Positions 23,550-35,062 of a stretch of 64,000 bases of DNA are shown here, piece by piece (positions within the stretch are counted from its first letter, which is position 1; each line of letters starts with the position of its first letter). The stretch lies in NCBI GenBank assembly GCA_013400115.1, contig VXBP01004478.1, positions 679,718 through 743,717 of the forward strand. Reading direction: 5' to 3'. The stretch comes from Rhinopomastus cyanomelas. Its lineage: Eukaryota; Chordata; Aves; Bucerotiformes; Rhinopomastidae. The notes under the pieces were generated by a model, which searched no databases, had not been told where the DNA came from, and saw nothing but the letters and a program-made list of their open reading frames with translations. The translations under genes were made by a program, and so were the position numbers.

Positions 23550-26500
23550 ACACACATCATTCATCCTTCACTAATGTGTAGTGTAAGGAGGTGGTTGTTC
23601 AACTCAAACACCCTGACAGAAAACTGACAGCGTTATCTGTAGCGTGTGCCCTGGAGTGGCTGGCTAGCAAGAGGTGCCATGATCCTACACGTTAGGTTTA
23701 CTGAGAAGATGCTGTCATTTTTCTTGTTCGCCCTAAACACCTTGTCAGTCGATATCAGAGGTTGAACAAAGAACAACTGAGTAGCACCCAAGCAACCTTT
23801 GAAGGGACAATTAATTCCTTTCCCTTACTGTTAGAGTGTCAGTTATTCCAGAAACACTAAATCTGTTCTGGCTTTTTCCCTAATGTGACTTTAATAGAGA
23901 AATGTGCTTCAAGAGGAAAACAAATAAACTTTTTTAGCTTTTCCCCAGCCAGAAGGAGAAAGGTCAGACTGTCAGACACTCAAGCAACCTATCCACTTAT
24001 GAGTAACCTGCCACTATTGTAATACAGTTCACATTGATCATTTTTTACAGGAGAGACCTCAGGTAGTGCTGAGGCTAATAGACCGATAACAAATCTGTGA
24101 TGAGAAAAGCATTTTCTCAATATTGGTTCCTAATTAAACACCAAGATAACACTCAGCCTGTTTCATTTCAAAACCCCTGAGAGGATCAGACCAGACGATC
24201 TCTGATTGCATCTTCCTATAGCCTCAATTCTTGAAAAGTGGGGGAAAGTATGTGAAGAGTCCCTCAGCAGAAGCTTGTAAGAAGGTTTCCAGGCGACATG
24301 AGAAGTTATTTTAAATTCTTTAATCAACAGACACAGAGTAAATACTTTACAGATTCACATCTATGCTGAAAAATGTGCTAAACTTGCTGTTTTGGTACTA
24401 TGCCTCTCAACACAAGCTTTATGCAAAGGAAAAATAAATCTCCTTTTTAGTAGTCACTCATACTACATTACATAGACCACAACAGAGCCCAGCCTCACGT
24501 GTCAAAACAGTAAAGACAGATAGTGAAAAGCTTAACCAAAACTTAGGGAACCTCTGCAACGTGTAAACAGAGTCACAGGAAAGGAGAGACTGCCCCAACA
24601 GCTGTCAAGGGAAAGTGTGATTGATGTTTCGTGTAATGGAACACAAACCTCATGCCACGTACTCAGTCATCACCCTAATAATTACTCAAACTTTATTATA
24701 AAGAACACCAGGGCCACAATTAAATGCTGTCTATTACCCCTCATTCTAATTACATAGCCTTTTTACTTGCCTGGTAAAAGCAAGACATTATTTAATTATT
24801 TCCATTTAAGGTATTTTAAAACAATATTTAAAACCTCATCCAGCACCCTGGGGATTTTAGCAAATCGTTAAAGCCACTGTTCCTGTGTACAGGAGCGGAG
24901 CTGTGGCCGCATAAAGCTGGCATCCATTTCAGTTTCATTTATAAAAATCAAACTTGGGAAGCCACTGGCTTAAAAGGTCCTGACTCTAGCTGCCAGGACT
25001 GTAATGGGGTTCCACGGATGTGAGCCATCCTTAATTATATCCCTAAAGTGTAAAAGTATATCAGGAGCAAATCCTAGCCTCTCCCGCTGGAGTTTTCGGA
25101 GAAAGCTGCTTCTGTGGAGAGCTCCAGCGAGACCCCTTGCAAATCCTATTTTGGTTGCTAAGAAGTCCTCTGGGGAAGGCAGAGTGTACGGCCCTGAAAG
25201 GTCTCATTGCTACAGACACAGGTCTAAGAGTATTTTAGTGTCTGCTAAACACAAAGGATGCTAATGAGACAGAGAAGGGAGACAGGGATGTAGCTGGTTT
25301 TGTTTTCCTCACTACTCTAAAGTGCTCAGCAACGCAGCGGTGTTCGTGGTTCCTGAGAGCACGCCAGGGGATTCCCGCGCTGCCGATCCCATCAAGACAA
25401 GTGGGTTCACAAACGACGTCACAGAATCAAAGATAAACCTTATGGGTTGACAGGTCCAAGTACCTAAGGCCAGAAGCCAAAAAAATATAGTAGCAAATCA
25501 GCTTCGTTTTTTTTCTGATGGAGCTGGGGATTCAGGAAAAGCTGCTAGCTTGAACATGTGATATCTGAGCAAAAATATACAGCAGGATTTTAACTTTGGA
25601 GAGGTTTCAGCAAATTTCACTGGAGTTGTAACTTGACAGCCAACATTTTTCTTCAGCTATCCCAAACCCCGTGGTCTTCAGAAAATGCAAGGAGACTATC
25701 TTATCTTGACATTTAGTGATGGCAAAGGTAGTCTAAAAGAAGTAGACTGTGTATTTAATCAAACAAAGGTTATTTAATGGTGTCATCTTTTTTAGACTAC
25801 TTACTTTCATTAGCTGTGACCATATGGAGCTCACAGATGGCAAATAAAACAGTGACGTCCTGTTCGAAAAAGAAGGGGGTAAGAACAGTAAATAAATTGC
25901 TAGCAAAATCAAGATGAATTATGCATGTGATATATATGATATATGGCAGGGTGGACTCAAAATGTCATGCGACACTTTTGTCTGGAATGGTTTTCAGTCT
26001 GAACACCAGGAGCTGTTAGATCTACGTGGGAGAATTTAAGGTGATTCTTAAAGATTCATCTTAGGGAAGGGAGATGCCTAAAAATGTGAGAATAAAGGCT
26101 TCTTCCTCCTCACCAGCTCTACTTTGTCCTTCCATAATGGTTTTCCTGTTTCCTGCCGTTCCTGAGGATATCGTCGCGGTCAGGCGCTCTTCCTGACCTT
26201 TCTTCTTTCAGATTGTGTAAGGAAGGGTTTTGCTCTGCATTCAGTATTAAATCTACCTGGACAAGGAGACTTTCTGTGAGCACCATGATCCATTTTTTTC
26301 TGGCTAAACCAGAGGCACTATCTGTTGCACCAATTCTCCTTGAGTTAATCAGAGGGAGTAGGATTTGAGGACCAGAAAGCCAAAGTACAATTCTTGCTGA
26401 CTGAACTTGGATGGGTATTTACCTTTGTCTCTAATGCTTTTCCAAAATCTTATTATTAAGTTATAATACCTGGCACACATGAAGTTGCTGAATAAGATTG

Positions 26501-26575
26501 TGGCAAACACAGGCTGTCAGGATGCTCCAGTGATGGGAGGAAATACCACAGGCAGAGGAACGTTTCAGCACATAC
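23550..26575. other. 3.0 kb of unique DNA with a CpG pocket
   Basis: No repeat or exon was recognised. Nine CpGs lie in 25333-25418, ending in a CRE-like CGACGTCA. A perfect 11-bp inverted repeat spans 25728-25800. Some of this may be conserved noncoding sequence, which a single genome cannot show. Confidence 0.45.
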
Positions 26576-27101
26576 CTTCCACTCAGCCCTGGTGAGACCA
26601 CGTCTGAAATACTGTGTCCAGGTCTGGGCCTCTCAGTTGAAGGACACAGAACTGATGGAGAGAGTCTAGTACACAGTCACAAAGATGATGAAGGGAGTGG
26701 AACACCTCCCTGATCAGGAAAGCTTGAGGGAGCTGGAACTCTTTAGTCTGGATAAGAGAAAACTGAGAGATGACCTCATAAATATGGAAAGGGTGGGTGT
26801 CAGGAGGACAGACCCAGGCTCTGGTCAGTGTCATCCAGTGATAGGACAAGGGACAATGCGTGACAGCAATGTAGAACATAGGAGATTCCACATCAATATG
26901 AGAAGGAACTTCTTCACAGTGAGAGTGACAGAGCACTGGAACAGGCTGCCCAGGGGGGTTGTGGAGTCTCCTTCTCTGAAGCTGTTTAAAGCCCACCTGG
27001 ATATGTTCCTGTGAGACTTGGTCTAGATGATCCTGCTCTGGTGGGGGGATGGGACTAGATGATCCTTCGAGGTCCCTTCCAATCCTTAATGTTCTGTGAT
27101 T
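26576..27101 (+). mobile_element. CR1 LINE, about 0.5 kb, 3' half of the ORF2 C-terminus plus UTR
   Basis: It starts within the 'SALVRPRLKYCVQVWASQ' region and continues to a 3' UTR ending in TTCTGTGATTT. The 109-codon frame 26685-27014 holds EHLPDQESLRELELFSLDKR, RRFHINMRRNFFTVRVTEHW and PSLKLFKAHLDMFL. A stop occurs just upstream (a TAG within the 'RVQ' region), so even this short copy is not continuous. The element normally ends with a C-D-L-V type terminus; here the cysteine codon is a stop. Confidence 0.93.
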
Positions 27102-28754
27102 TCAGCAGCTGAAAGGTGTTTCTTCTATTTTGCCACCTCCACATTGAGACTGTTGATCTTTAATGCAAAGACAAGCAGAGCAGCTTGAGGTGTAATTTGT
27201 AGGAACAAGTGGTTTAAATTCACCCATTTGATTTGGACAAGAGCAAAGAATAAGTAACTCCACAGCACAGGTACCAGTTCCTCTAGGAAGGTGGCAGCAA
27301 ACAGCACCACTTCTGCAAGAATCCAGGTCCTACTGCCCTGCACCTAAAATGTGCATCTCAATATCCCAAGCAGATGACAATCAGGAGGCTCACTGCACCA
27401 GCCACTGAGCTGAACAAGAAGCATAAGCATTCCCTAAGTCAGGCAAACATCTAACTGCTTGATGTGGATTTTTTAAACAGAAGAGTTTTCACACGGGACT
27501 TACACAAAGAGCACAGAACACTGATGAATTGATGCTGTCTCAGACCTTTGGAAAGATAACAGTTATTTTGGGAATCTAACAGAGATTAAGTTACTCCTGC
27601 TCAGAGAAGATCAGTTGCATCTCTTTTCCTCTTTTAACTCAAGTGTCTTCAGCTTAGCCCATCATGAAGCAAACCAGATAAGTATTGATATGAATGTATT
27701 GCTAGTTCTTTTAATTTTCAACTTACATTTTATATTCAGATTTTTAAAGTTATGAAAATAGTCTCAAGAATGCTGTTCATCTTGATTTTCATTGATTGAT
27801 TGCATGACAATAATACTTGGACATTTTACAGTTGCTTGGATGTTTTACTAAATCTAGAGTAAGGATGGAGGACTGAAAATCTTCATTGCAGACTGGTGAG
27901 GATACTGAGGCCCAACAATTCAATGGATGCCCTTGGAAAGACAGACAAAAGACTAGGGAGCAATTCTAGATCTGCAGGTTACTAACCATTGCTGGATTCT
28001 CTGTTAATACTTTGCAAGATTTTGAGTTTTTCTGTTTTGCCTAGATCACAGCCTTTTTTGAAATGGGGACTGTATTGTTGTTTTTAACTTGTGTATTCTT
28101 GCCCTTCCTCATCTTTTTACTGAGCACTCTAAGAGTGCTGGGTTGATATGCCCACAGATGCTCTAAAATTACGTGCAACAAAGGAATAGCGCTTTAAATT
28201 TAGAATTCAATCTGATAAAAATGTGGGGTGGACAAAACTACTAACTATGAAAATTATAGGGATGTAGTTGTGCTGTATTTCACTAAAACCTACTAGTGAT
28301 TTCTGCTTATTTTGTCAGACAAGTAAAAGACTTTAATTTCCTAAGAAATAATTACAAGGGCTTAGCCAAGGGGATCAATAATGTGAGACACCAAGAATGG
28401 TTCTTCTCATCACAGTCCGTGAACTCTCTTGTATCTGGCATTATGCAAGAACTTGCTTGGCACTCTTTAAGATGTTCGAATTAATTCTCCGTTCAAAAGC
28501 ATGAGCATGCACATTGGCAGGAAACATTAACATTGTGCCATTTGATACTCATTCAAAACCTGGATGTAGTCTGAATTAAGAAATATTAGCTACAGAAAGA
28601 ATATGCATGAAAAGATGTGGCACTCAGCATTCACAGGCCAAAGACAGAGTAGGATTTAGGTGGACTGTAGAACAAAAGCCCAAAATCAGCAGAAAACAGT
28701 CCAGACCCAGGACTTTCACCTCCAGATGATATGCAATATGAATAGTAGCTCAGG
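27102..28754. other. 1.65 kb of unique AT-rich DNA
   Basis: No repeat or exon was recognised. Confidence 0.5.
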
Positions 28755-29597
28755 ACCAGGAAGTTGATGAGGTTTCCTACAGGCAGCTGACAGCAGCTTC
28801 ACGTCTGCAGGCCCTGGTTCTCATGGGGGATTTTTACTACCCTGATATTTTCTGGAAGACCCACTCAACCAACCATCCACAGTCCAGGAGTTTCCTCCAG
28901 TGCATTGGTGACAATTTCCTGATGAAAATTGTGGAGGAGCCCATTAGCGGAGGAGCACTGCTGGATCTTGTACTCACCAACAACAGGTCTGGTCGAAGTA
29001 GTGAAGCTTGAGGGCAGCCTTGGTTGCAGTGACCACGTGATGGTGGAGTTCAGGATCTCATGTGGCAGGAACAGAATAACTAGCGGAATCACAACCCTGG
29101 ACTATAGGAGGGCCAGCTTTGGCCTTTTCAAGCAATTGCTGGGGGAAATCCCATGGGACAGGGCACTGGCAGGTAAAGGGGCCCAAGATGGCTGGTTACC
29201 ATTCAAAGACCACTTCTTTCAAGCTCACGATCATTCCAACAGGTAGGAAGTCAAGGAAGGGAGCCAGAAGACCTACGTGGTTAAATAGGGAGCTGCTGGG
29301 CAAACTGAAGAGGAACAGGTAAAACTAAAACTAGACATGATGTAGGCCCCCCGCTGAATGAGGTGGGTGCCCTTAAGACAGAGGATACGTAAAAAGCAAA
29401 GATATTGAACATCTGCTTTGCCTCTGTCCATACTTCTGGGGGCTGTCTTGATATAAAGCTCCAGACTACTGAGGCCCCAGAGGAAGTTGAGACAAGACAG
29501 GAATTTGCCTTTGTTGATGAGGACTGGGTTAGGGATAAGTTGAGCAAACTAGATGGACATAAATCCATGGGGCCGGATGTTCTGCGATTCTGTGATC
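28755..29597 (+). mobile_element. CR1 LINE carrying the endonuclease end, with internal deletion
   Basis: Unlike the other copies this one retains ORF2 upstream of the RT. It runs through the C-terminal half of the endonuclease and the linker to the start of the RT, and stops at the K-S-M-G-P-D motif (about 29570). There the DNA passes directly into TTCTGCGATTCTGTGATC, which looks like the CR1 terminal octamers. The whole RT, C-terminus and 3' UTR are therefore absent between two parts of one element. See the separate pseudogene entry for protein motifs. Confidence 0.88.
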
Positions 29598-29665
29598 AGA
29601 GACTAAATATTTCAAGATTAATTCCTCGGTTCCTTAAAAATGGCTTTTCTCTTCTTTATAATTGA
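28823..29665 (+). pseudogene. CR1 ORF2 remnant: endonuclease C-terminus and linker
   Basis: The frame 28823-29011 begins MGDFYYPDIFWK, corresponding to the endonuclease G-D-F-N motif with Y in place of N, and continues FLQCIGDNFLMKIVEEP and GALLDLVLTNN. After a frameshift near 28990 the frame 28929-29246 supplies GSLGCSDHVMVEF, which holds the endonuclease S-D-H catalytic motif intact, then ITTLDYRRASFGLFKQLLG and IPWDRAL. Another shift leads to GARRPTWLNRELLGKLKRN (29119-29322). The last frame (29405-29665) has WVRDKLSKLDGHKSMGPD, the RT entry block. The Asn-to-Tyr change, two or more frameshifts and the missing RT make it inactive. Confidence 0.85.
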
Positions 29666-29894
29666 ACTCATTTACAAAATAACCTCCAGTTTTCAACCTC
29701 ACTAACACTCACTCTCTTTTCCACAAGTTGTTAGACATTCTAAAATCAGGAGTACTGTGCCTACCTGGCCGTGTAAACAGCAATAACAACACCTACTTCC
29801 ATTATAACATCAAAAGTTTGCTAGCTGCTCTTGCCACTCCTGGCTACCCTTGCCACTCCTCCTTTTTTGTCCTCCTTTGAACTCCTTTTGTCTG

Positions 29895-29942
29895 AGGAGA
29901 TAGACTTGATGTTCCCCAGGGGTCCCTTCCAACCCTACCATT
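29895..29942 (+). mobile_element. CR1 LINE 3' UTR scrap
   Basis: Plus-strand GACTTGATGTTCCCCAGG followed by GGTCCCTTCCAACCCTACCA resembles the last 50 bp of a CR1 UTR. It sits tail to tail with the next minus-strand copy. Confidence 0.65.
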
Positions 29943-29944
29943 GT

Positions 29945-30296
29945 CAATCCTCCTGCAGTGAGCAGGGACATCCTCAACTAGATCAGGTTGGCCAAAGCCT
30001 TGTTGGGCTTCATATATTCATATATTCATATGAATATCTCCAGAGATGTGGCCTCAACTACCTCTCTGGGCAACCTGTTCAATCACTCTCATACTAAATA
30101 ATTTCTTCCTAACATCCAGCTTAAATGTGCCCTCATCTAATTTGAAACCATTGCCACTTGTTCTGTCACTACAGGCCCTCATAAAAAGCTCCTCTTCAGC
30201 CTTCTTGTAGGCCCCCTTTAGATACAGGAAGGTTCCTATAAGGTCTTCCTGGAGCCTTCTCTTCTCCAGGCTGAACAATCCACTTCCTCAGCATGT
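29945..30296 (-). mobile_element. CR1 LINE fragment with ORF2 C-terminal remnant
   Basis: On the minus strand the frame 30054-30278 reads MFSLEKRRLQEDLIGTFLYL and FKLDVRKKLFSMRVIEQV, the ORF2 C-terminus of an older subfamily. A short ATATTCAT repeat (about 30011-30034) has expanded inside it. Confidence 0.85.
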
Positions 30297-30329
30297 CCTA
30301 ATAGTTGTATAGATCCATGCCTTTGTCAG

Positions 30330-30430
30330 CAGTTCTTCCCCAGACTTCTCAGAAGCCCCTTTAAGGTATTGGAAGTTTCCATAAGGTCCCCCAGGCTGAA
30401 CTTTTTTTCAGGCTGAACTTCTAAATGCTG
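30330..30430 (-). mobile_element. CR1 LINE fragment, partial second copy of the same region
   Basis: The words for 'GAYKKAEE...L' and TTGGAAGTTTCCATAAGGTC repeat the content of 30190-30260, with an internal duplication of CAGGCTGAACTT (about 30391-30420). It may be a local duplication of the neighbouring element. Confidence 0.6.
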
Positions 30431-30447
30431 AAGCTTGGCTCTATTTG

Positions 30448-30560
30448 CTTAAAAATAAAAAATATTAAAAATTTAAATAATTTAAATATTTTTAAAATTA
30501 TATATTCTAAAATTAAAATATCATTGTGTGAAAAAATAAGGCATTTTAAATATTGAAAGA
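30448..30560. repeat. AT-rich low-complexity stretch
   Basis: Over about 110 bp almost every base is A or T, with repeated AAATATT and TTTAAAAT words. No other content was seen. Confidence 0.8.
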
Positions 30561-31333
30561 CTTGCATCTTGCCAAAATGGATGGATCTAAAGACCGCATC
30601 CTTAAATGAGTAAAATGTAATGAATTAAACCAGCTTTGTAAAAATACTTAACTCAATTAAGGGTAATTTTGAAATTTAGAATCTGCCTTTAATCTTTTGC
30701 TATTTAAAATTGTAATTGTCCGTGTACAGATGGTTGTTGTTCCTATGTGCATGACTCTTACCATGACTAGGATCTTGACTACTTTTGAATATTTATGAGT
30801 CAGGCATTTCTTGATTTTTTTGAAATTGTCTTTTATTTTAATTCCTCTTCAGCTGTTTAACTAAGACATTTTATTGGAGAATTAATGCAGATCAACAAAA
30901 GTTCTGAGAGGCCACAGTGCTACTTAATTGTGGAAATAGTCCCCACTTGTTGTGAACCCTGTAAATTCATTGCACGTGCAGTCCTTGTGACACCAAAGAA
31001 CTACTGGTTCTTTTTCTCTAATAATGCTTCTATCACTGCAAAGCTGATCAGACAAATGCCTCACTGCCCCTTCCTGAACACTTCAAATGTTCCTTAAATT
31101 TAACTATTTTTCAAGCATTATTACAGGAGCTAAGAAAACTTTTGGGGAAATACATTATGGTAGTTTTCTAGGGGGACTTCATTTCACCAGCATTTGTGAA
31201 AGAAGTACCACAAACTTTTGTAATCCTTCAGAGCTCTACCTTATTTACTAGTCCACAGTGTCTACCTATTTAAATAAACTCTCAAACACACCTAAAAGCC
31301 AAGATCATGATTCTTTGGATGCTTATGTGTACA
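30561..31333. other. Unique AT-rich DNA
   Basis: Nothing was recognised. Confidence 0.5.
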
Positions 31334-31419
31334 TTTGGTCTAGGTGATCCTGCTGTGGCAGGGGATAGGACTAGATGATCTTTTGAGGTCCCTTCCAATC
31401 CCTAATGATTCTATGATTT
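31334..31419 (+). mobile_element. CR1 LINE 3' UTR-only copy
   Basis: This is an extreme 5' truncation. The copy starts at the ORF2 stop codon (TTGGTCTAG) and consists only of the 3' UTR and one octamer. It belongs to the abundant young subfamily. Confidence 0.93.
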
Positions 31420-32689
31420 GTAACTCACAGCTAATTACACTGACTTAGATAAATCTGCTTTATTTAGAAAGTCTTAGAAATTCTTAGAAATAACCTCTCT
31501 TAGCCAATGTTCAACCTCAGAAATCTCTCAGGCTGTATCTTGGCTCAGGCTCCTCCTTCTCTTAATTGAACCAGTAATTTACCTCAGAAACCCCCAGAGC
31601 TATCTGGAAGAGCTTTCATATATGAAAGCACATCCTCCCTGCAGGCTTAATCAACAACCATTGAAGCTGGTGGAGAAGGCTCCCATTGATTCGAGTGGCA
31701 ACTCATTTGAAACCTTTAACTGGATGTATGTCTTAATCAGAACAAAAAGCTGTTCTGTGAGGTCCCTTTATTGAGCAGATATTATTGTACTTCAATGAGT
31801 AACCCTGGGCTAGTGTACTCCAATTCTGTTTCTTCTTCTCAATTAGGCACAACACGACGAAATAGAAATCAATCCTGATCAAGAGAGTTCACTGATGTCC
31901 AAGTTTTAATGAGAGTCTTTGTGTCAAAAGGCCACTGCATCTTTTCTAACAAGGCCAAACTCTAACAAGGCCAACAGTCCCCAGGAAAGACTTTCCAGAC
32001 TAGTGTTAGAAAGATTTATTCCTCTTATTTTTCACCAATTCTATATGACTGCTGCCAAAGCAGCAATCAGATGTTTGGTTAACGGAGATAATAGGGTGAA
32101 ATTCAACGTCTTGAAAATACTTGAAGGCATCATCAGATGTGATGACTAGAAATCAGAACATTAAATCAAAAGCAGTAACTGAGTAGAAACACTGAAAAAA
32201 TATATTGATGTTCTGAAGGGATTTCGTGAACTGTAAACAAGAGGGTGGTTGTAAGAGTTTGTCTCAGGCTTCCTCAACAAAAAGATGTGATTGCCACTTC
32301 TGAATTCTTTCCAGCCTGTAACAAGTTCTTTGGTGCCTGGAGAAAAGTAGAAATATTTTTTATGTTTTTACATTAAATTTGTGTTTTCTGCAGGTTTGCT
32401 GCAATAAAGCTGCTGCTCAGGGTAGGGTTCAGGCCACTGCATTGCAAAGGCAACTGCACTGGCACCAAATCTGCAGACGAGACTGTGTTGTGCTGAAATC
32501 ACGTTACTTATCTCAAGACTTGGGGAGATAGTGAGCGTCCATCTGCACATACATGTCCATGGCTGTAGTTGCCCAGTTTGAAGGGGAAAATTGATTTAAT
32601 GCAATGATGGTTACACCCTGCATTTCCCCATAGGGTTGTTTGGGCAGCAGAATGGGGAATGTGCAGATGTTTCCTTCAGCTGGAGGCTC
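31420..32689. other. 1.27 kb of unique DNA
   Basis: A 16-bp unit (TCTAACAAGGCCAAAC) is tandemly duplicated at 31945-31976 with slight change. Otherwise nothing was recognised. Confidence 0.5.
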
Positions 32690-33378
32690 GTGGCCTTATT
32701 GGAGGACAACAGGAGGAAAAGCTAGACATGAGCCACCAATGTGCCATTACAGACTAGAAGGCCAATGGCATCCTGGGCTGCATCAAAAGAGGCTTGTCAG
32801 CAGACCAACAGAGGGCATTTTGTCTCTCTACTCTGTCCTGGTGAGACCTCACCTGGAATACTGTGTCCAAATCTGAAGCCCCCACAACAAGAAGGACAAG
32901 GAGCTGGAGTCTGTCCAAAGAAGGGCCACAAAAATTATCGGAGGGCTGGAACACCTCTCCTGTGAACACAGGCCAAGAGAGTTGGGCTTGTTCAGCCTGA
33001 GGAGGAGAAGGCTTTTGGGGAGCCCTATAGGAACCCTCCAATATTTGAAAGGGGCCTATGAGAAGGCTGGGCAAGAACTGTTCACAAAGGCATGAAATGA
33101 TAGGATGAGGGGTAGCTAGGTTTAGCTAGAAAAGGGTAGATTTAGGTTAGACATCAGTAAAAAGTTCTTTAATCCAGGGGTGGTTGATCACTGCAACGGG
33201 TTACATAGAAAGATGGTTGAGGCCCCATCCCTCGAGACAGCCAAGGTCAGGCTTGCTGAGGCTCTGAGCAATCCGGTCTAGTGAATGATGTCCATGCTTG
33301 TGGCAGGTGGGTTGGACGAGATGACCTTTGGAGGTCCCTTCCATCCCTATAAGTCTATGATTCTGTGATTCTATGATT
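32690..33378 (+). mobile_element. CR1 LINE, about 0.7 kb, older subfamily
   Basis: The fragment starts in the 'MSHQCAITD/KANGILGCIKR' zone and runs through YSVLVRPHLEYCVQI (frame 32640-32876) and a GGLEHLSCEHRPRELGLF-like block to a complete 3' end with three octamers (33350-33378). The UTR is the GTCCATGCTTGTGGCAGGTG type. Frames are broken throughout. Confidence 0.9.
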
Positions 33379-34549
33379 GTGTTAGAGAGCCCCTCTAAGA
33401 CAGGTACATATTTCTCTCTGAAGGTCAGACCTTGGCTTGGCCTGGGGCCATGGCATAGAGGTGGAAGACACTGTGGTATACGAGTTAATAGCGAGGAAAG
33501 AAGGCAAATTAATAATCAAGTAGGCTGAACTTTAACAACATTTCTGCTCTGTTCCTCTCTCAGTGGATTAAAAAGATGGTACTGAGATGGTTTATTAAAT
33601 AAATCTGTTCATCTCCTGACCTTCATTGCTACTGAACAATTTCCTTCTGCCACAAACAGCTCTCTCATTTGCAGAGAGATGAAGCTGTAAGTCACAAAAC
33701 CAAGCGTATTGTTGGAAGGAGACACGTGTACTCTGTGACACTCAGGCACTCACAGATGACCTTGAAGCATGTGATGCAGGACAAACGTAGCTGCAGGGAA
33801 GTCTACAACTAATCCTGCCTTAGTCATTGCCAGCGTGAGTCGTGTTGGAATGCCTTCCAAGACACTGCGTGGCTTGAAATAGCTTTAGAGTAGTTTTTAA
33901 TTTTGCTTTCTTCATTTTAGAGCTCAGCTGATTTTCCAAAGTTTTCCACTGTATTAAAGGACTTTCTGCCTGCCTCCTCCCCTGCTTTCTCTCAAGTCCC
34001 CTCCCTGTCAGCTCTTCTATTTTCTGTTCCCTGCTCTGGGTTGTTGCTGAACTAGTATATATCCTAAAAATGCTAGCAGCTGCCTCAGTCAAGCTCTGAT
34101 CTTTTCCACTGTTGGAATGATTAAAGTGACTATCAGCTGTAACAGAATGGTAGGGGAGAAGGTTATCTTGTGGCCCTTTCATTCAGCCCAAGATAATACA
34201 TTCAAACCCTGTGGGCAGCAGCTCCCATACAGGATTACACAAACAATAAGAACTCTGGGGATTCTAAATGAATAGTCAAACAGGTCAAAATGTGGATGTG
34301 AAGAAAAATACCTGAAGAAACCCTAGTTTTTGCCACATTTCTTTTCTGTAGAAGCAGCAAGTTTTTTCTGAAGTAACTTTAAATCCAATTCACTTCAAAC
34401 TTTGAGAGTCGATGCATAGAGCTGGAGTCAATACATAGACTTATTTTTTTTACATTGACTATAAACTCTGTAATAATTTCCAAATCACAGTAACCATATT
34501 CTGTTGGACATAGAAGTGCTGCATCCATCCCTGTACCTCCTCAAGGCCC
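33379..34549. other. 1.17 kb of unique DNA
   Basis: A 120-codon minus frame (33820-34182) is polar and lysine-rich but matches no family I recognise and has no supporting signals. Confidence 0.5.
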
Positions 34550-35062
34550 ACAGAAACAGCATGGCCAGCAGTAGGTTGCCCCTGTGCTTGGCACTAGTCT
34601 GGCACTGGTTCTGGGCACCTCAATTAAGCAAAGACACTGAGGTGCTGGATGTGGGTCCAAGGAAGGATAATAAGGTGGGTGAAGGGTCTGGAGAACAAGT
34701 CTTATGGGGAGCAGCTGAGGGAGCTAGGGCTATTTAGTCTGAAGGAAAGGAGGCTGAAGGGAGACCTTATTGCACTCTACAACTACCTGAAAGGAGGTTG
34801 TAGTGAGGTGGGCATTGGTCTCTGCTCACAAGCAATGAGTAATACAAGAGGAATTAGATTACAGAGTACAAAAATCTTATTTATTGAAATAACCATTAGA
34901 ACAGGCTGTTCAGGGAAATGGCTGAATCACCATCCCTGGACGAGTTTAATCGTTGTGCAAGCATGGAATTTAAGGACATGGTTTAGCAATGGGTTTGTTA
35001 GACTTAAGTTGGACCTGATCATCTTGAAAGTTTCTTCCAATACAAACAAACCTGTGATTAAT
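34550..35062 (+). mobile_element. CR1 LINE, about 0.5 kb, second tail type
   Basis: The 141-codon frame 34649-35074 begins RWVKGLENKSYGEQLRELGL and contains LIALYNYLKGGCSEVGIGL, the ORF2 C-terminus of the same subfamily as 1751-2625. A small deletion or frameshift follows GIRLQ. The tail has GGACATGGTTTAGCAATGGG and GACCTGATCATCTTGAAAG and ends without clear octamers. Confidence 0.9.

Noticed and set aside
33820..34182. 120-codon minus frame, lysine- and glutamine-rich
   Set aside because: No domain, start context or splice signals; length is compatible with chance.
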